This document shows positions 46,995-56,900 of a stretch of DNA of 64,000 nucleotides, piece after piece. The stretch spans positions 1 through 64,000 of the forward strand of contig CANTFL010001442.1 of the NCBI GenBank assembly GCA_947650285.1. The letters run 5' to 3'. Source of the DNA: Hyaloperonospora brassicae (lineage: Eukaryota; Oomycota; Peronosporomycetes; Peronosporales; Peronosporaceae). The translations under genes and the position numbers were made by a program. How positions within the stretch are numbered: position 1 is the stretch's first letter; every line of letters begins with the position of its first letter. The notes beneath the pieces were generated by a model. The model was given only the letters and a program-made list of their open reading frames with translations, searched no databases and was not told the origin of the DNA.

Positions 46995-47597
46995 GCCTCC
47001 CCACGTAAAACGTAGGATGCGTGCGCATCCTACGTGGCAATCCGATCGTGTATGCATTGCCCTTGCGATGCAACACTCGAAATGGACCTATGTATTTCGG
47101 CAGTAGTTTACTACTGCCGACACTAGTGACTGCATGTCCAGGTAATTTTACCGTAGACAGTAGTACTAGGTCATTAACTTCAAATAAAAAACATTTGCTC
47201 TTCCATTCTTGTCTGCGTTCCGTTTCTGACGTTCCACCGCATTTGCGATGGAGTCCTGAACGAAACGGACTACCGCTTCTCGAGTCAGCAGGAAGTTCTC
47301 TGCTGACTCTTTGTTTTGTCTTTCAGTGCGCTTCGTGCGCACTGCTAAGAGGTTGCTCTCTTCTTCAGCGAGGTTGTCTTCTTCCTCGCTGGCATAATCG
47401 TTGACGATGCTGAATATACCAGCATCGTCATCATCGTCCGAGTCAGTAATAGCGTCGCCGCTATTATTGAGGTGATCTTCTTCATCAATGTCGACATTGT
47501 CGACATCGGCATCATACGTGACGACGTTAGCGTCGACACGTGATGAGCAAGAGCCAAAACGGTTTTTGCTCGAGCGATTCCCTCCCCCCTTATCCAA
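46366..47597 (-). pseudogene. Integrase C-terminus: acidic spacer, GPF module and chromodomain (copy B)
   Basis: The acidic spacer is open at 47597-47166, with a Ser/Asp block, SEEEDNLAEEESNL and TREAVVRFVQDS. A frame change after the shared T-run leads to the open frame 47076-46366 with [22 protein letters not shown] and the chromodomain [11 protein letters not shown]...YLVQWRGYP. The G-run at its front has one G more than copy A. The stretch 46366-46994 is double-coding with the antisense ORF. Confidence 0.75.
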
Positions 47598-47605
47598 GAG
47601 TCACA

Positions 47606-48211
47606 CTATAGAAGGGCGGGAACACGTGGATGGCGTAAGCAATTCAAGTAAAACGGTGTGTGCTGTGTTGAAGCATGCACCGAATTATAGATGGCGAATT
47701 CCACCATTGGAAGAAATTCGCTCCAGCTCGAAAACGAGTGGACATACCATCGAAGGATCTCTTCGAGGACACGGTTCGCACGGTCCGTCTGACCATCTGT
47801 TTCCGGATGGTCAGAGGTTGACATCTTCAACCGTGTTCCCAATGTGCGAAACACGGATTGCCAAAACGCCGCCGTGAACCGAGGGTCACGGTCGGATACG
47901 AGTTCACGGGGTAACCCGTGCAGTCGAAAGACCGTGTCGAGAAAGACACGAGCACAACCTTGAGCCTTGATTGACTCGGGTACAGCAACAAGATTCACCA
48001 TCTTGCTGAACCGGTCAACAAACACAAGAATACCATTATTCATGTGAGCGTCTTCGGGAAAACCGAAGACGAAGTCCATTGATAAGGACTGCCAGCATTC
48101 TGCCGAAACAGGCAGAGGTAGAAATGGTGCACGGTATGAAGGACTAGGCTTCACCCGTTGACAAACGTCGCAAGCACGTATAGTATTGCGTACAATCTCA
48201 TACTGGCGTGG
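47606..48211 (-). CDS. Gypsy integrase core (copy B)
   Basis: Reads as in copy A: CDVCQRVKP, SMDFVFGF, VSDRDPRF, HPETDGQTDRANRVLEE, ending at the shared TAG after HPRVPALL. Catalytic DDE residues are intact. Confidence 0.85.
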   Translation of the reverse strand, partial: PRQYEIVRNTIRACDVCQRVKPSPSYRAPFLPLPVSAECWQSLSMDFVFGFPEDAHMNNGILVFVDRFSKMVNLVAVPESIKAQGCARVFLDTVFRLHGLPRELVSDRDPRFTAAFWQSVFRTLGTRLKMSTSDHPETDGQTDRANRVLEEILRWYVHSFSSWSEFLPMVEFAIYNSVHASTQHTPFYLNCLRHPRVPALL

Positions 48212-49510
48212 TCAGTAAAAGTCACGACTTACCGTGAGGTAAGTCTTTTCTCTACCACGATGGCCGCGTGTTGGGGCATCGTGACACTCATACATGGTGC
48301 ATAAACGCAAATCATGATGAGCGGGTAAGACGACACGAGGCGTGTCGTCGGCAAAAGCTGTACAGTACATCAATCCGTTGCGTGTACTATACCGATCCGA
48401 TGAGGATCGGTACAAAGCCGGTAAATTCTTCAATGATGTACTGGATGGATTCACCAGATGATCCATCAATCGCAGAAGATCCTTATCTTCTGCGTATGCC
48501 TTTCGTACGTCGTCAAGTAAACTTGACGACGGGACACTGACTGACAGTGTCGCAACAGCGGGCTTATCCTCACTGTTTGGTTGTGCGTCCGGCTCGAAAT
48601 CGGGCCGGCGTGAGAGCGCATTAGCGACGACGTTCAGTCGTCCTGGTTTGTACTCCACGGAGAAGTTATACTCTGCGAAGAAAGACAGCCACCTCTCCAT
48701 CCTTTGCGAGGGGTGTGGGCTGTTTACGGCCGTGCGTAATGACGCATGGTCCGTATAAACGATGAACGGTCTATCTCCCAATAGATAGACCCGGAACTTA
48801 GCCAGTGCATATTTCATGGCAAGGAGTTCCTTGTCATGCACTGGGTAATCGCGCTCAGCTGCTTGCAGCTGACGCGACTGATAACAGATGAAGCGCTCCG
48901 CGCCATCTGCGTCGAACTGCATTAACGCACAGCCGATTGCAAAATCGCTGGCGTCACAGACCACATGAAATGGTCTGTCCTGATCTGCAATCGTCAAGAT
49001 CGGCGACTGCATCAAGCTTTGCTTGATACCTTCAAAGGAACGCTGACACTCAGCGTTCCATGACCACTTGACATTTTCCTTGAGTAAACAAGAAAGATGT
49101 ACCGTCATCTCGGCGTAGTTGCGCGAGTACTTGTGCAAGTACGCCGCTAGACCAAGGAACTTCCTTAGTCCCTTGACATCGACTGGCACTGGACAGTCGG
49201 TGATCGCCTTGATCTTTTCGAGATCAGGGCGTACGCCGTGTTTGCCGACGATGAACCCAAGAAGAGGTATTTCGCTAGCCGCGAATATACACTTCTTGGG
49301 GTTGGCATACAGCTTATGCTTGCGCTCAAGTTGGAGAACCTGACGAACGTGAGTTCTGTGAACTTCAACGTCCGTCTTTCCGTCCATAGCCCGTCCATGG
49401 ACGAACACATCGTCGAAGTAACTCGGTGCGAAATCTCGCACCGGTCTCAACAAATTTGTTACACATCTGTTGAAAGTAGGAGGGGCATTGCTCAGCCCCT
49501 GTGGCATCAC
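48212..49510 (-). CDS. Gypsy pol, rest of RT, RNase H and integrase start (copy B)
   Basis: 432 codons in the same frame as the N-terminal part. It contains MPQGLSNAPPTFNR, catalytic SYFDDVFVH, the RNase H motifs CDASDFAIG, HDKELLAMKYAL and TDHASL, and the first part of the integrase zinc finger. Ends at the TGA shared with copy A (48214-48212). Confidence 0.88.
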   Translation of the reverse strand: MMPQGLSNAPPTFNRCVTNLLRPVRDFAPSYFDDVFVHGRAMDGKTDVEVHRTHVRQVLQLERKHKLYANPKKCIFAASEIPLLGFIVGKHGVRPDLEKIKAITDCPVPVDVKGLRKFLGLAAYLHKYSRNYAEMTVHLSCLLKENVKWSWNAECQRSFEGIKQSLMQSPILTIADQDRPFHVVCDASDFAIGCALMQFDADGAERFICYQSRQLQAAERDYPVHDKELLAMKYALAKFRVYLLGDRPFIVYTDHASLRTAVNSPHPSQRMERWLSFFAEYNFSVEYKPGRLNVVANALSRRPDFEPDAQPNSEDKPAVATLSVSVPSSSLLDDVRKAYAEDKDLLRLMDHLVNPSSTSLKNLPALYRSSSDRYSTRNGLMYCTAFADDTPRVVLPAHHDLRLCTMYECHDAPTRGHRGREKTYLTVSRDFY

Positions 49511-49516
49511 TAGCCA

Positions 49517-50401
49517 TTACCACAGCATCCCGCTGGGGGTACTCACTGCCGTGAACGGGATGTCCCGTTCACGCATGAGGATCTGATAGAATCCGTCCAT
49601 CAGATCTATGGACAAAAAGATGGTACTCTTTGACATACCATCTATGATTACGTCCTTCCTCAGTATCGGCGTCTGAGCCGGTACCGTTGCAGCATTCAAC
49701 TTGTTGAATGCGTGCACTATCCACCACCCTCCTGTGGCCTTTCGCACACAGAAGGTCGGAGAGCTATGAGGGGATGTTGATTCCCTGACATGGCCCGCTG
49801 CTAAGCGATCGGCAAAGAACTTGTCGATCGCTATCACTTGTTCACGAGGCAGTGGCCACTGCTTCATGACACAGTATTTCGAGCCCGGTTCGAGCTCGAT
49901 CTCGTGACGAGTGCCTTTGTCCTTAGGCAACTCGCAAGGTACGGATTCAGGGAACACATCCTTGAATTCGATCAAGTCCTTATACAAAGGATTTGCCTGA
50001 AGCGACTTCCAGGATTGAGATTCATATCGCTCAATCCGAGTCTTTTCATCGAGGACACTTTCGTCCATCGATGAGCCGCTGAGAACCCGTTCGTTCTCAG
50101 CAAATACTGTTGCCGACCGAATGTCGGTCACATACTCGTCCTCTGTGACGAGTATGCAGATCTGCTTGACTTTGCCACTACGCAGATCACGCAAGAACCG
50201 TTTCGGTTCTAGCGTCGGCAGTTGAGTTATCTCCGAAGTTAACTTCGGAGGCGCAACCAGATCAAGCATGTAAGCGCCTACGCTTGATCCATCATTAACC
50301 AAGACATTCAGTGTCTCGGTTTCTTTCTGGGAGCTTCGTTCCACAGGTTGCTGAAGGCCTGATCCTTCAGCAAGCGACTCTTGAGGTAGTTCCTTCCTCA
50401 A
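49517..50401 (-). CDS. Gypsy pol, N-terminal part to mid RT (copy B, truncated)
   Basis: 294 codons. Starts MRKELPQESLAEG; the TAA present before this point in copy A is absent here. It runs through the pre-RT linker and the first RT motifs (LPREQVIAIDKFF, WWIVHAFNKLN, FLSIDLMDGFYQI) and ends at TAA 49519-49517 in SGMLW*W, where copy A has GAA (Glu). This single base change separates it from the rest of RT. Confidence 0.85.
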   Translation of the reverse strand: MRKELPQESLAEGSGLQQPVERSSQKETETLNVLVNDGSSVGAYMLDLVAPPKLTSEITQLPTLEPKRFLRDLRSGKVKQICILVTEDEYVTDIRSATVFAENERVLSGSSMDESVLDEKTRIERYESQSWKSLQANPLYKDLIEFKDVFPESVPCELPKDKGTRHEIELEPGSKYCVMKQWPLPREQVIAIDKFFADRLAAGHVRESTSPHSSPTFCVRKATGGWWIVHAFNKLNAATVPAQTPILRKDVIIDGMSKSTIFLSIDLMDGFYQILMRERDIPFTAVSTPSGMLW

Positions 50402-50822
50402 GTACGTGGGGACTTATTCCCTCGACGTCTTCCGACTGTGGCTGTGCAACCACAGTCAGGAACCGATCCTCTACGGTCGACTCTCCAGTCGACCTAAGAT
50501 GTCCATGTTGCCGTTTGAAGGCAACAGGTTTATTACTTCGAAGATGCTGCCCGCTAGGCATGCATCCATGTCCCGGTCCACTCGACTTATTCGAGTGGTG
50601 GACCTCCGGCGAAGCCTGTACTTCTGTACAGTCGCCGGGAGCTTGCTTTACAGTTTAGTGATCAACTACACTGTGATCTTGTGCAGTCGTGCTAACGACC
50701 GGACCGCAAGTTAGGCCATCGCACTCACTCGCAGTACATCCAAACGCTTGTGAAAGCTCCATGACGTTCATCAGATGGCCGTCTGATGAACTAGCGGCAG
50801 GCATCTTCACGGATCGATGCTG

Positions 50823-51239
50823 TCAGCTCACTCTTGGCTCGTACCTTCTGAACCAAGGTAATCCCAGGATGACATCAAATTTGTCATCCAGATCCAGTAC
50901 GATGAAGTCATCATCGTACTGTTCGCCCTCTAACGTGTAGCGGATTCCTACTACACGTTTCTCAACGGTAATCGATGCGCCTGTTGCAAGGCGCACCGTC
51001 ATTCTCGTAAGGGGAATGTCGCGCTCAACGAACTTGAGCCTACGACCCTCTAGTGACTGGCGACGAACAAAGTTGTTCGACGCCCCACAGTCTACTAGGG
51101 CACGAAGCGACAAATCATTCGTCGCTTCCAACTTCAAGGTGATGAGCGAAACGTCATCACAGGTGCAGAGACACACAATGATTGTGTATCTGGAGCAACT
51201 TTCGTCAAGAGATTTGCAAATTCTCTTGAGGTTGCTGGA
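50823..51239 (-). CDS. Gypsy aspartic protease segment (copy B)
   Basis: ALVDCGASNNFV and VILGLPWF mark the retropepsin fold. Like copy A it lies in a different frame from gag, lacks an ATG at the front and stops at TGA (50825-50823) where Trp is expected. Confidence 0.75.
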   Translation of the reverse strand, partial: SSNLKRICKSLDESCSRYTIIVCLCTCDDVSLITLKLEATNDLSLRALVDCGASNNFVRRQSLEGRRLKFVERDIPLTRMTVRLATGASITVEKRVVGIRYTLEGEQYDDDFIVLDLDDKFDVILGLPWFRRYEPRVS

Positions 51240-51258
51240 TCAGTAGGGCGCTCCGCCC

Positions 51259-52065
51259 CTACTGACCCCGTCCATTTTTTGATGGTCCGTTTCGCTGTTG
51301 CGGCTTCGCAACAGCGCTGGACCCACGCCCATTGCCCTTTCTGGCAAAAGGTCGTCCATTTCGCTCAGTACTGTTTGGTACTGGGCGTGGAGCACTACAC
51401 TCATATGCGTAGTGCCCTAACTTCTGACAGCGATTGCACCTCTGCAATCGCTTGTTGTTTGAAGAGCGAGGTCTCTCGCTCTCAACATAGCAGAGATCCA
51501 TTGGTTCTGGACCTCCGATCTCTTGTCGTCTCGGTGGATGATAAGAGTTTGAGCTAGCATGAGCCTGTCTCATGCTAAAGTGTTCCTGTTCCGCGGCTGA
51601 TATCGCCTCTTCCAGCGTATTCAGCTCAAGGCGGAACAGGTGGCTCCTGACGGGCCCTTCTGCGAGCCCTTGCATGAACACCGTAATCAACGTGTGTTCA
51701 TGTACTGGGTTAGCAGTTATACTACTCGCAAGGAGTCGTATATGTTGTGCGTAAGCGTGCACATCACGCTTACCCTGCTTGAGTTTCAAATGTTCTGAAC
51801 GAGCCCTGAACTCAGCCCGTGGCGGCTCAAACGCTTGTCTGAGCCGGGACTTGAAGTCATCTAGCGACCTAAACACATTTGGGTCGCTACCCTCGAGTCC
51901 CAGGGACCAAGTTTTGGCACGCCCTGCCAAGTGGGTCTGAGCAAATGTGAGTTTCATTTGCTCATCCTCGACGCGACGAGCCCTTAGGGCTCTGTCGAGT
52001 TCGACAAAACATAGTAACAGGGAGTCCTCCGGGACTCCACTGTGCTTGGAGATGTCAACCTTCAT
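51259..52065 (-). CDS. Gypsy gag ORF 2: capsid and zinc knuckle (copy B)
   Basis: 268 aa, intact. Capsid pattern in residues 30-170 and CCHC knuckle CNRCQKLGHYAYEC near residue 213, with a basic Arg/Gly/Asn-rich tail. Differs from copy A by a handful of residues (for example EGPVRS for ERPVRS). Same hairpin over the stop codon. Confidence 0.9.
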   Translation of the reverse strand: MKVDISKHSGVPEDSLLLCFVELDRALRARRVEDEQMKLTFAQTHLAGRAKTWSLGLEGSDPNVFRSLDDFKSRLRQAFEPPRAEFRARSEHLKLKQGKRDVHAYAQHIRLLASSITANPVHEHTLITVFMQGLAEGPVRSHLFRLELNTLEEAISAAEQEHFSMRQAHASSNSYHPPRRQEIGGPEPMDLCYVESERPRSSNNKRLQRCNRCQKLGHYAYECSAPRPVPNSTERNGRPFARKGNGRGSSAVAKPQQRNGPSKNGRGQ

Positions 52066-52412
52066 GACTTCGGGACGACGCGCATGTGCCGTCCCCCCAC
52101 AGCAGCATGGAATTGATGCTGTCTCAACAGCTCCGTATGTTGAGCACCGAGTTCTCTCAACTGCTCGGCCTGTTGAGAGCCTTGCTGGTGAAGCAAGGCT
52201 ACTTTCTCCCTCCCGATGACAAGTTCATGTTGAATGGACTTGGCGATATCGGCATGTTGTTGGTCTCTGTCTAGAGACTCCAACATGGTGCTGACGACGA
52301 GTTCGCCTACGGTAGAACTCATTCGTTCTACCGCACCCCATTCGATGTCACTCAAATGGGTAAACCCTTCACGCGTGGCGTGAAAGGTGTCTTCTTCATC
52401 CAACATGTTCAT
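52062..52412 (-). CDS. Gypsy gag ORF 1 (copy B)
   Basis: 116 codons, MNMLDEEDTF..., nearly the same as in copy A. C-terminal Gln/Glu/Leu helix (QQGSQQAEQLRELGAQHTE). Ends in the ATGA overlap with gag ORF 2. Confidence 0.75.
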   Translation of the reverse strand: MNMLDEEDTFHATREGFTHLSDIEWGAVERMSSTVGELVVSTMLESLDRDQQHADIAKSIQHELVIGREKVALLHQQGSQQAEQLRELGAQHTELLRQHQFHAAVGGRHMRVVPKS

Positions 52413-52435
52413 GTTAAATGCTGTGGTCCTTGGAA

Positions 52436-52454
52436 GGACTACAAAGTGCTACCA
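52436..52454 (-). other. Primer-binding site of copy B
   Basis: On the minus strand TGGTAGCACTTTGTAGTCC, two bases inside the 5' LTR. It starts with TGG as expected for pairing with a tRNA CCA end. The donor tRNA is not identified. Confidence 0.65.
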
Positions 52455-52456
52455 GG

Positions 52457-52848
52457 TGTAACGGGGCACACCCTTGCGTAATTTAACGCAAGGGATTTGG
52501 GTGCCCCGACGGACCTACACGTGGCAAGCGAGGAAGCGTAGGTAGGGTAAAAGTAGAACTGTTATATTAATATAATTAAGTCTTTAAACTACTGTCTCTT
52601 CGTTTGACTTAATTTAATTATACTAATATAACTGCATGTATGGTGACGTCTCGTCACCACTCATTGCGCGCGTCTTGCGGCGATTGGTGGGTTGATATCA
52701 TCACGATATCAACCAATGAACAGACCCTTTGGTTGACCCTTCAATATCACCACTTTGGTGATATTGTTTTAAGAATATCCATCTTTATATTCTTTATTGT
52801 CACTTTCCTTAAAGTGACAATATCCATGTAACGGGCTGCCCCGTTACA
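52457..52848 (-). repeat. 5' LTR of Gypsy copy B
   Basis: 392 bp, almost identical to the 3' LTR. Contains consecutive hairpins (CCCTTGCGT/ACGCAAGGG; GGTGACG/CGTCACC; AATATCACCA/TGGTGATATT; GTCACTTT/AAAGTGAC). Confidence 0.95.
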
Positions 52849-52853
52849 TTAAT

Positions 52854-53272
52854 GCCATTAGGGGCTGCAGGGAGCTTGGGGCCGTTGGTAGCTTATCTTC
52901 GCACGTCAAGAATCTGTCTTACTTAAACACATACAATTCTCAGATATTGCGAGTCGTGACCTAGCCCATACATTCTGCTGCACGACCGCCAAATCACTAA
53001 TTTCATTCGCTCTCTACAATTTTGACTGCCACCAGGTGGCCGACAGGATGGAATCTAGCATGTGGGGACGATCGCACACTCAACGCATCGGATCAGTTCA
53101 TTGACCCAATGCTATCAGCGTATAACGTAACAAACAACAATGTTTTGGAAGCGTCATTATCAAGATAAGCACAAAAAGGCAAGTACAGCTTGCCAGCTGA
53201 ACGAGTGCTAACTAACGTATACAGCTATACGATCAAACGCACACGAGCTTCCTACCAGAACGGGGCACCAAA
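52854..53272. other. Intergenic between Gypsy copy B and the effector gene
   Basis: About 420 bp, no gene recognised; contains the 3' flank of the minus-strand effector gene. Confidence 0.6.
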
Positions 53273-53908
53273 CTAGGCGCAGGCGGGCTCAGCCGCGTTG
53301 GACGCACGAGCGCACTCGCGTAGAAGGTAAGCTTCATAGCTCTTCTGCGCATAGCTCTTCTTCGGTTGGAAAATGGAGACTCCATTCTTCAGACCCAAGT
53401 CGATCGCCGATTCCTCGGCGGTCATGTGCTGTTTGTACAACTTGTCGGAGTTCTGCGCGTGGAAGTAACTCTGGGAAAGCATGTCGCCCCCAATGCCCGT
53501 CGACGGGTTGCGAGAGCCATCAGAGCTGTCCGAGCTGTCGTCCTTGTTCTTTTCGTTCGTGTTCCGCGTGCGCAGCAAAGTCGCGTTGTGCTTTCGGGTC
53601 GCCCGAGTGTTGCTCTCCGGCGTGCCCTTGGAAATGCCGTCCGTGTCGTACAGCTCAGCTTCGTACGCAGACAGGGTCTTCGCGTTGTCCGTCAACGGAG
53701 TCCGCAGGTCTTTCGTGTCCGGAATCGCGTCGTCCTCCCAGTGCTTGAGGAAGCGCTTCCCCTGGGATTCTCCACCGGAGGCGACGGCGTTGCCGTCGGT
53801 GTTTGCGACAGCCGACATGAGGTGGTCGGAATCTGGTGCAGCTACAACGGCCTGGCTACAGGCCGAGAGGCACACGAGTGCAGCCGAGAGGTAGAGTGAT
53901 GGGCGCAT
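53273..53908 (-). CDS. Secreted RXLR-like effector candidate (RFLK...EDD)
   Basis: 211 aa, single exon. Residues 1-24 form a signal peptide (MRPS, LYLSAALVCLSACSQAVVA). At 51-60 the sequence KRFLKHWEDD places RFLK, a variant of RXLR, directly before an acidic EDD in the place of dEER. The spacing from the signal peptide is typical of this class, which is delivered into host plant cells. The rest is hydrophilic, with a Ser/Asp/Asn-rich stretch (about 120-140) and a short C-terminus with two Cys; I see no WY fold. An initiator-like element lies 62-77 bp upstream, supporting expression. Full conservation of the frame next to transposons and decayed DNA also argues that it is real. The alternative is a secreted protein unrelated to RXLR effectors. 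The target is unknown. Confidence 0.72.
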   Translation of the reverse strand: MRPSLYLSAALVCLSACSQAVVAAPDSDHLMSAVANTDGNAVASGGESQGKRFLKHWEDDAIPDTKDLRTPLTDNAKTLSAYEAELYDTDGISKGTPESNTRATRKHNATLLRTRNTNEKNKDDSSDSSDGSRNPSTGIGGDMLSQSYFHAQNSDKLYKQHMTAEESAIDLGLKNGVSIFQPKKSYAQKSYEAYLLRECARASNAAEPACA

Positions 53909-53969
53909 TTTGGAGAAGGATGGAGGAAGACGCCGATGTTGGAGGCAAGAGGTAAATTGGGGTATGACG

Positions 53970-53985
53970 AAATCGTGAGATGAAT
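53970..53985 (-). promoter_or_regulatory. Oomycete initiator-like element of the effector gene
   Basis: On the minus strand ATTCATCTCACGATTT, 62-77 bp before the ATG. It agrees with the known oomycete initiator consensus GCTCATTYYNCAWTTT at most informative positions. Confidence 0.5.
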
Positions 53986-53989
53986 ATCA

Positions 53990-56900
53990 GTCGGATCAAG
54001 GGCCGGTGGCCGGAAGACAACGAGCTCGACGGAACAGGGCGGCGTGGCTCCGACTCAGGGGGAGGCGCTCTGAATGGTTCGACTGCTTTCCCACAGTCTC
54101 TGACGACGGTCTCGAAAACCATTTACATCCAGAGACTCGCGATCTTCCCTCGACCCACACGTGCCGAGGCGGGGCGGATGTCATGAGCAAGTGCCATGAA
54201 AAGATACGACGTCGTCGCTAGTGTATCGAGTGCAAAGCAGCTATTGCAGTGCATTGTAGATCTTGTTCGCGCGTAGCTTCTGCCGCCAGTAGGGGGTGCG
54301 TGCGTTATGAGCTGTGTGTTGTGACCGCTGCGTAGGACAGGCGCGAGCTTCTAGAAACTGCTCTGCAAGTCGTTCAGCTTGTATTCGCATCCACTGCAAC
54401 CGGCAATGGACACGTTTGTGTGTGCGTGGCAACATCCAGACAGTTTTTAAAAAACGCACGTTGCCAACAATCACGTTTCAACCGGTTGGTTCTCGCCGTC
54501 TGCTCCGGCCCGACCACATTCGTACTACTGGTCTTGTCGATGCAGCCGTCCTGGCACATGTCAACAGAACAGGTGACGTCTCGAGCGACTGGTACAATCG
54601 GCGAGCTGGTTGTCTGGCGATGACGATCCTTTGCTTCGTACAGCCTTAGGCCAATATCACGACTGAGTGGTACATCACGACAGTGTGCCTCAGTCGCACT
54701 ATTCATGACCGGATCTCTAACGCATGTCGTCGCACCCATCCTCGCCCGTTTCGTCTCGTCGTCTGCTCCTACCGACCAGTTTAGGATCGACGGTCTCGCC
54801 CACGTGTATCGTCGTGGATAGTGAGCACGGCTGCCGTACGTGTAGTGCACGATCTTTGTAAAGATGCAGTCCAGTCTTCCTCTCATACCACGCAAAAAAG
54901 AAAACTTAGCTCGCCTGGTATGCTGCTAACGCAGCGCAACGCGTTAAAGAGCAAGCACCGTTCTCTCCACAGCTGAGTCGCACGAGCATTAAAGTTGGTC
55001 TGCTGGCTCTTGCGCGCCTAGAGCCGGACATGTCGCTCGTTGGCTGCTCAGCCTTTCGATCTACGTCGACATCATCGCAGACCTGAGTCATGGGCAACTG
55101 CTCGTAGCATTACGATGCACGCTGCTTTTGTTATATTTTTCCTCGACACTCTACGTAAAGCTTTAGCGACTTTGAGGGTCGCTCGCGCTGATGATTGACG
55201 TCTTCACGGGCAGCAGATCTAGCTCTGACGAGCACCGGATCGGCCCCGCGGCTGTGGAGTGTGTCCTGCAGTAGTTCTTCCCCGCTTCCTCTCGATCGTT
55301 CACTATGTGTCCATCATCTAGTGGGACTTTCCCTGCAATACCACGTTCTTCTCACCAGAGTTGCAAAAGATCGCAGTACCCGACGCAGCCTTTTCCAAAC
55401 GCTATCGGATTCACAATCTCTTCTAGTCTTGGGCATTTAGTCGGGCTAAGATGTCAGGACGAGGACAGGATAACTACACGTCTAGACATAGTGGCGATGG
55501 CCCATCGGGCATACAGTTATACCAATAAAGCGCCGGTACAAGCAATTGATCGTGGTCTTGCTTGTCTATCAAGGTCCCTAGTGTACATAGTATCATGAGC
55601 TTCTACGCGATTCATGCTCGACGTCGCGCCCTTTTTACGTTGCACCATTATCAGTGTCAAAAATTAGACGATGGCGTACGAGAACGACGTGCCTACGTTG
55701 CAAGCACTATAGCGTTCAACTGACTTTCCGTGTGTGTGTCGAGTCAATGCACTCTCGGTTGATCATGATCATCTAGAACATCCATGTCGTCTTCTAGTAA
55801 GGATTAGTTAGTCGACGATGGGAATAGGAACGAAAAGCCTACGACCCCTACCTCCACAAAGAAACTTACATCGGAATGCTGAGCACCTTTGATATCAAGC
55901 ACACCCCTCTAGTAATCGTCGGGATGAGTGTTCCCTTGCCGACGAGGCGATCAATCACAGCAGCTGCTAAACGGCAACTGAAGCGTGAAAGGTCTACTTG
56001 ACGACGAATATGGCATCCTCTTTCTGCGGTCTCACTCGCGCAGCGACATCGGATACACATAAGCTGATAGGACTCACATTTCACTTCGGAGTGCGGCGGT
56101 ATAAGCAACATCTAGAGGATAAATTTGTTGTAGATCTGCAATCGCAGCACGAGTAGCTCGAACTCGGGCGCTCTCATGCTGCAGACTGTCTGAAATAGGC
56201 ACAAATGTGACCTGCTCTTTCGCAGACATTTATCTGTGCGAACTGCTGGTCCATTTTGCCAGCATTTCAATTGACAGGAACCATTGCTATATTCAGTTGT
56301 TGGCCATCCACATGATCGGACGAGCGGATCATGATTTTCTCGTGGACATAACGTTGTGATTAATGCACTGCAGTCAAGGTCGGTCGGATACTAGTTTCCG
56401 TACTCTCTTTCCTGTACACCATCGCCCAATCTATTTTACTTGCATGAAGAAAGACTGTAAAGCGCAGCGAGTGGGTTGGCCGAATATACTGTAAACAGTG
56501 GCTGAGACACAAAAGTACCCTCTGTCACGAAAACGGATCCTCTAATTTTTGCTCAATTCCATGCGGATCTACCAAGCCCTGCTATTAATCCAAAGCATAT
56601 CGGAGCAATGAATTCAGACATACTATAAGAATAGAGATGGCAAATCGGTCTTAAGGCAGTATGAATGGATCTGTGAAGGTGGAGAAATTCATGAACATTT
56701 GTTTCGCAGAAGCACAGCGGGCTGAGGATGGCGTAACATCTGAAGGCTTTGGTTAAGGATTCTGGCTGTGGATCACACTTGCAGGATAGCCTACTTGTGT
56801 ACATTGGGTGCGCGTCCGGCCGCAAGCCATATAAACAGAGTGTGATCACGCAACTTCGGGGTTGACATCAGCCAACTACGGTGATCTATTCGTACAATTG

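Larger units (their letters stand above)
44862..52848 (-). mobile_element. Full-length Ty3/Gypsy chromovirus, copy B (minus strand)
   Basis: 7987 bp bounded by LTRs 52457-52848 (5') and 44862-45254 (3') and target duplication TTAAT (44857-44861 and 52849-52853). By eye the LTRs differ by one substitution and one single-base indel in about 392 bp, so insertion is very recent. It has the same gene order as copy A, with an intact antisense ORF at 45387-46994. Its pol has a private TAA in the RT domain (49517-49519) besides the stops shared with copy A. Confidence 0.97.

Noticed and set aside
36485..52848. CRISPR-like array, suggested by many regularly spaced palindromes
   Set aside because: The palindromes are all different in sequence and lie within retroelement coding regions; there are no identical repeats with spacers.
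54374..54895. 173-codon minus-strand ORF near the effector gene
   Set aside because: No signal peptide, no recognisable domain, and it competes with overlapping frames on the other strand.
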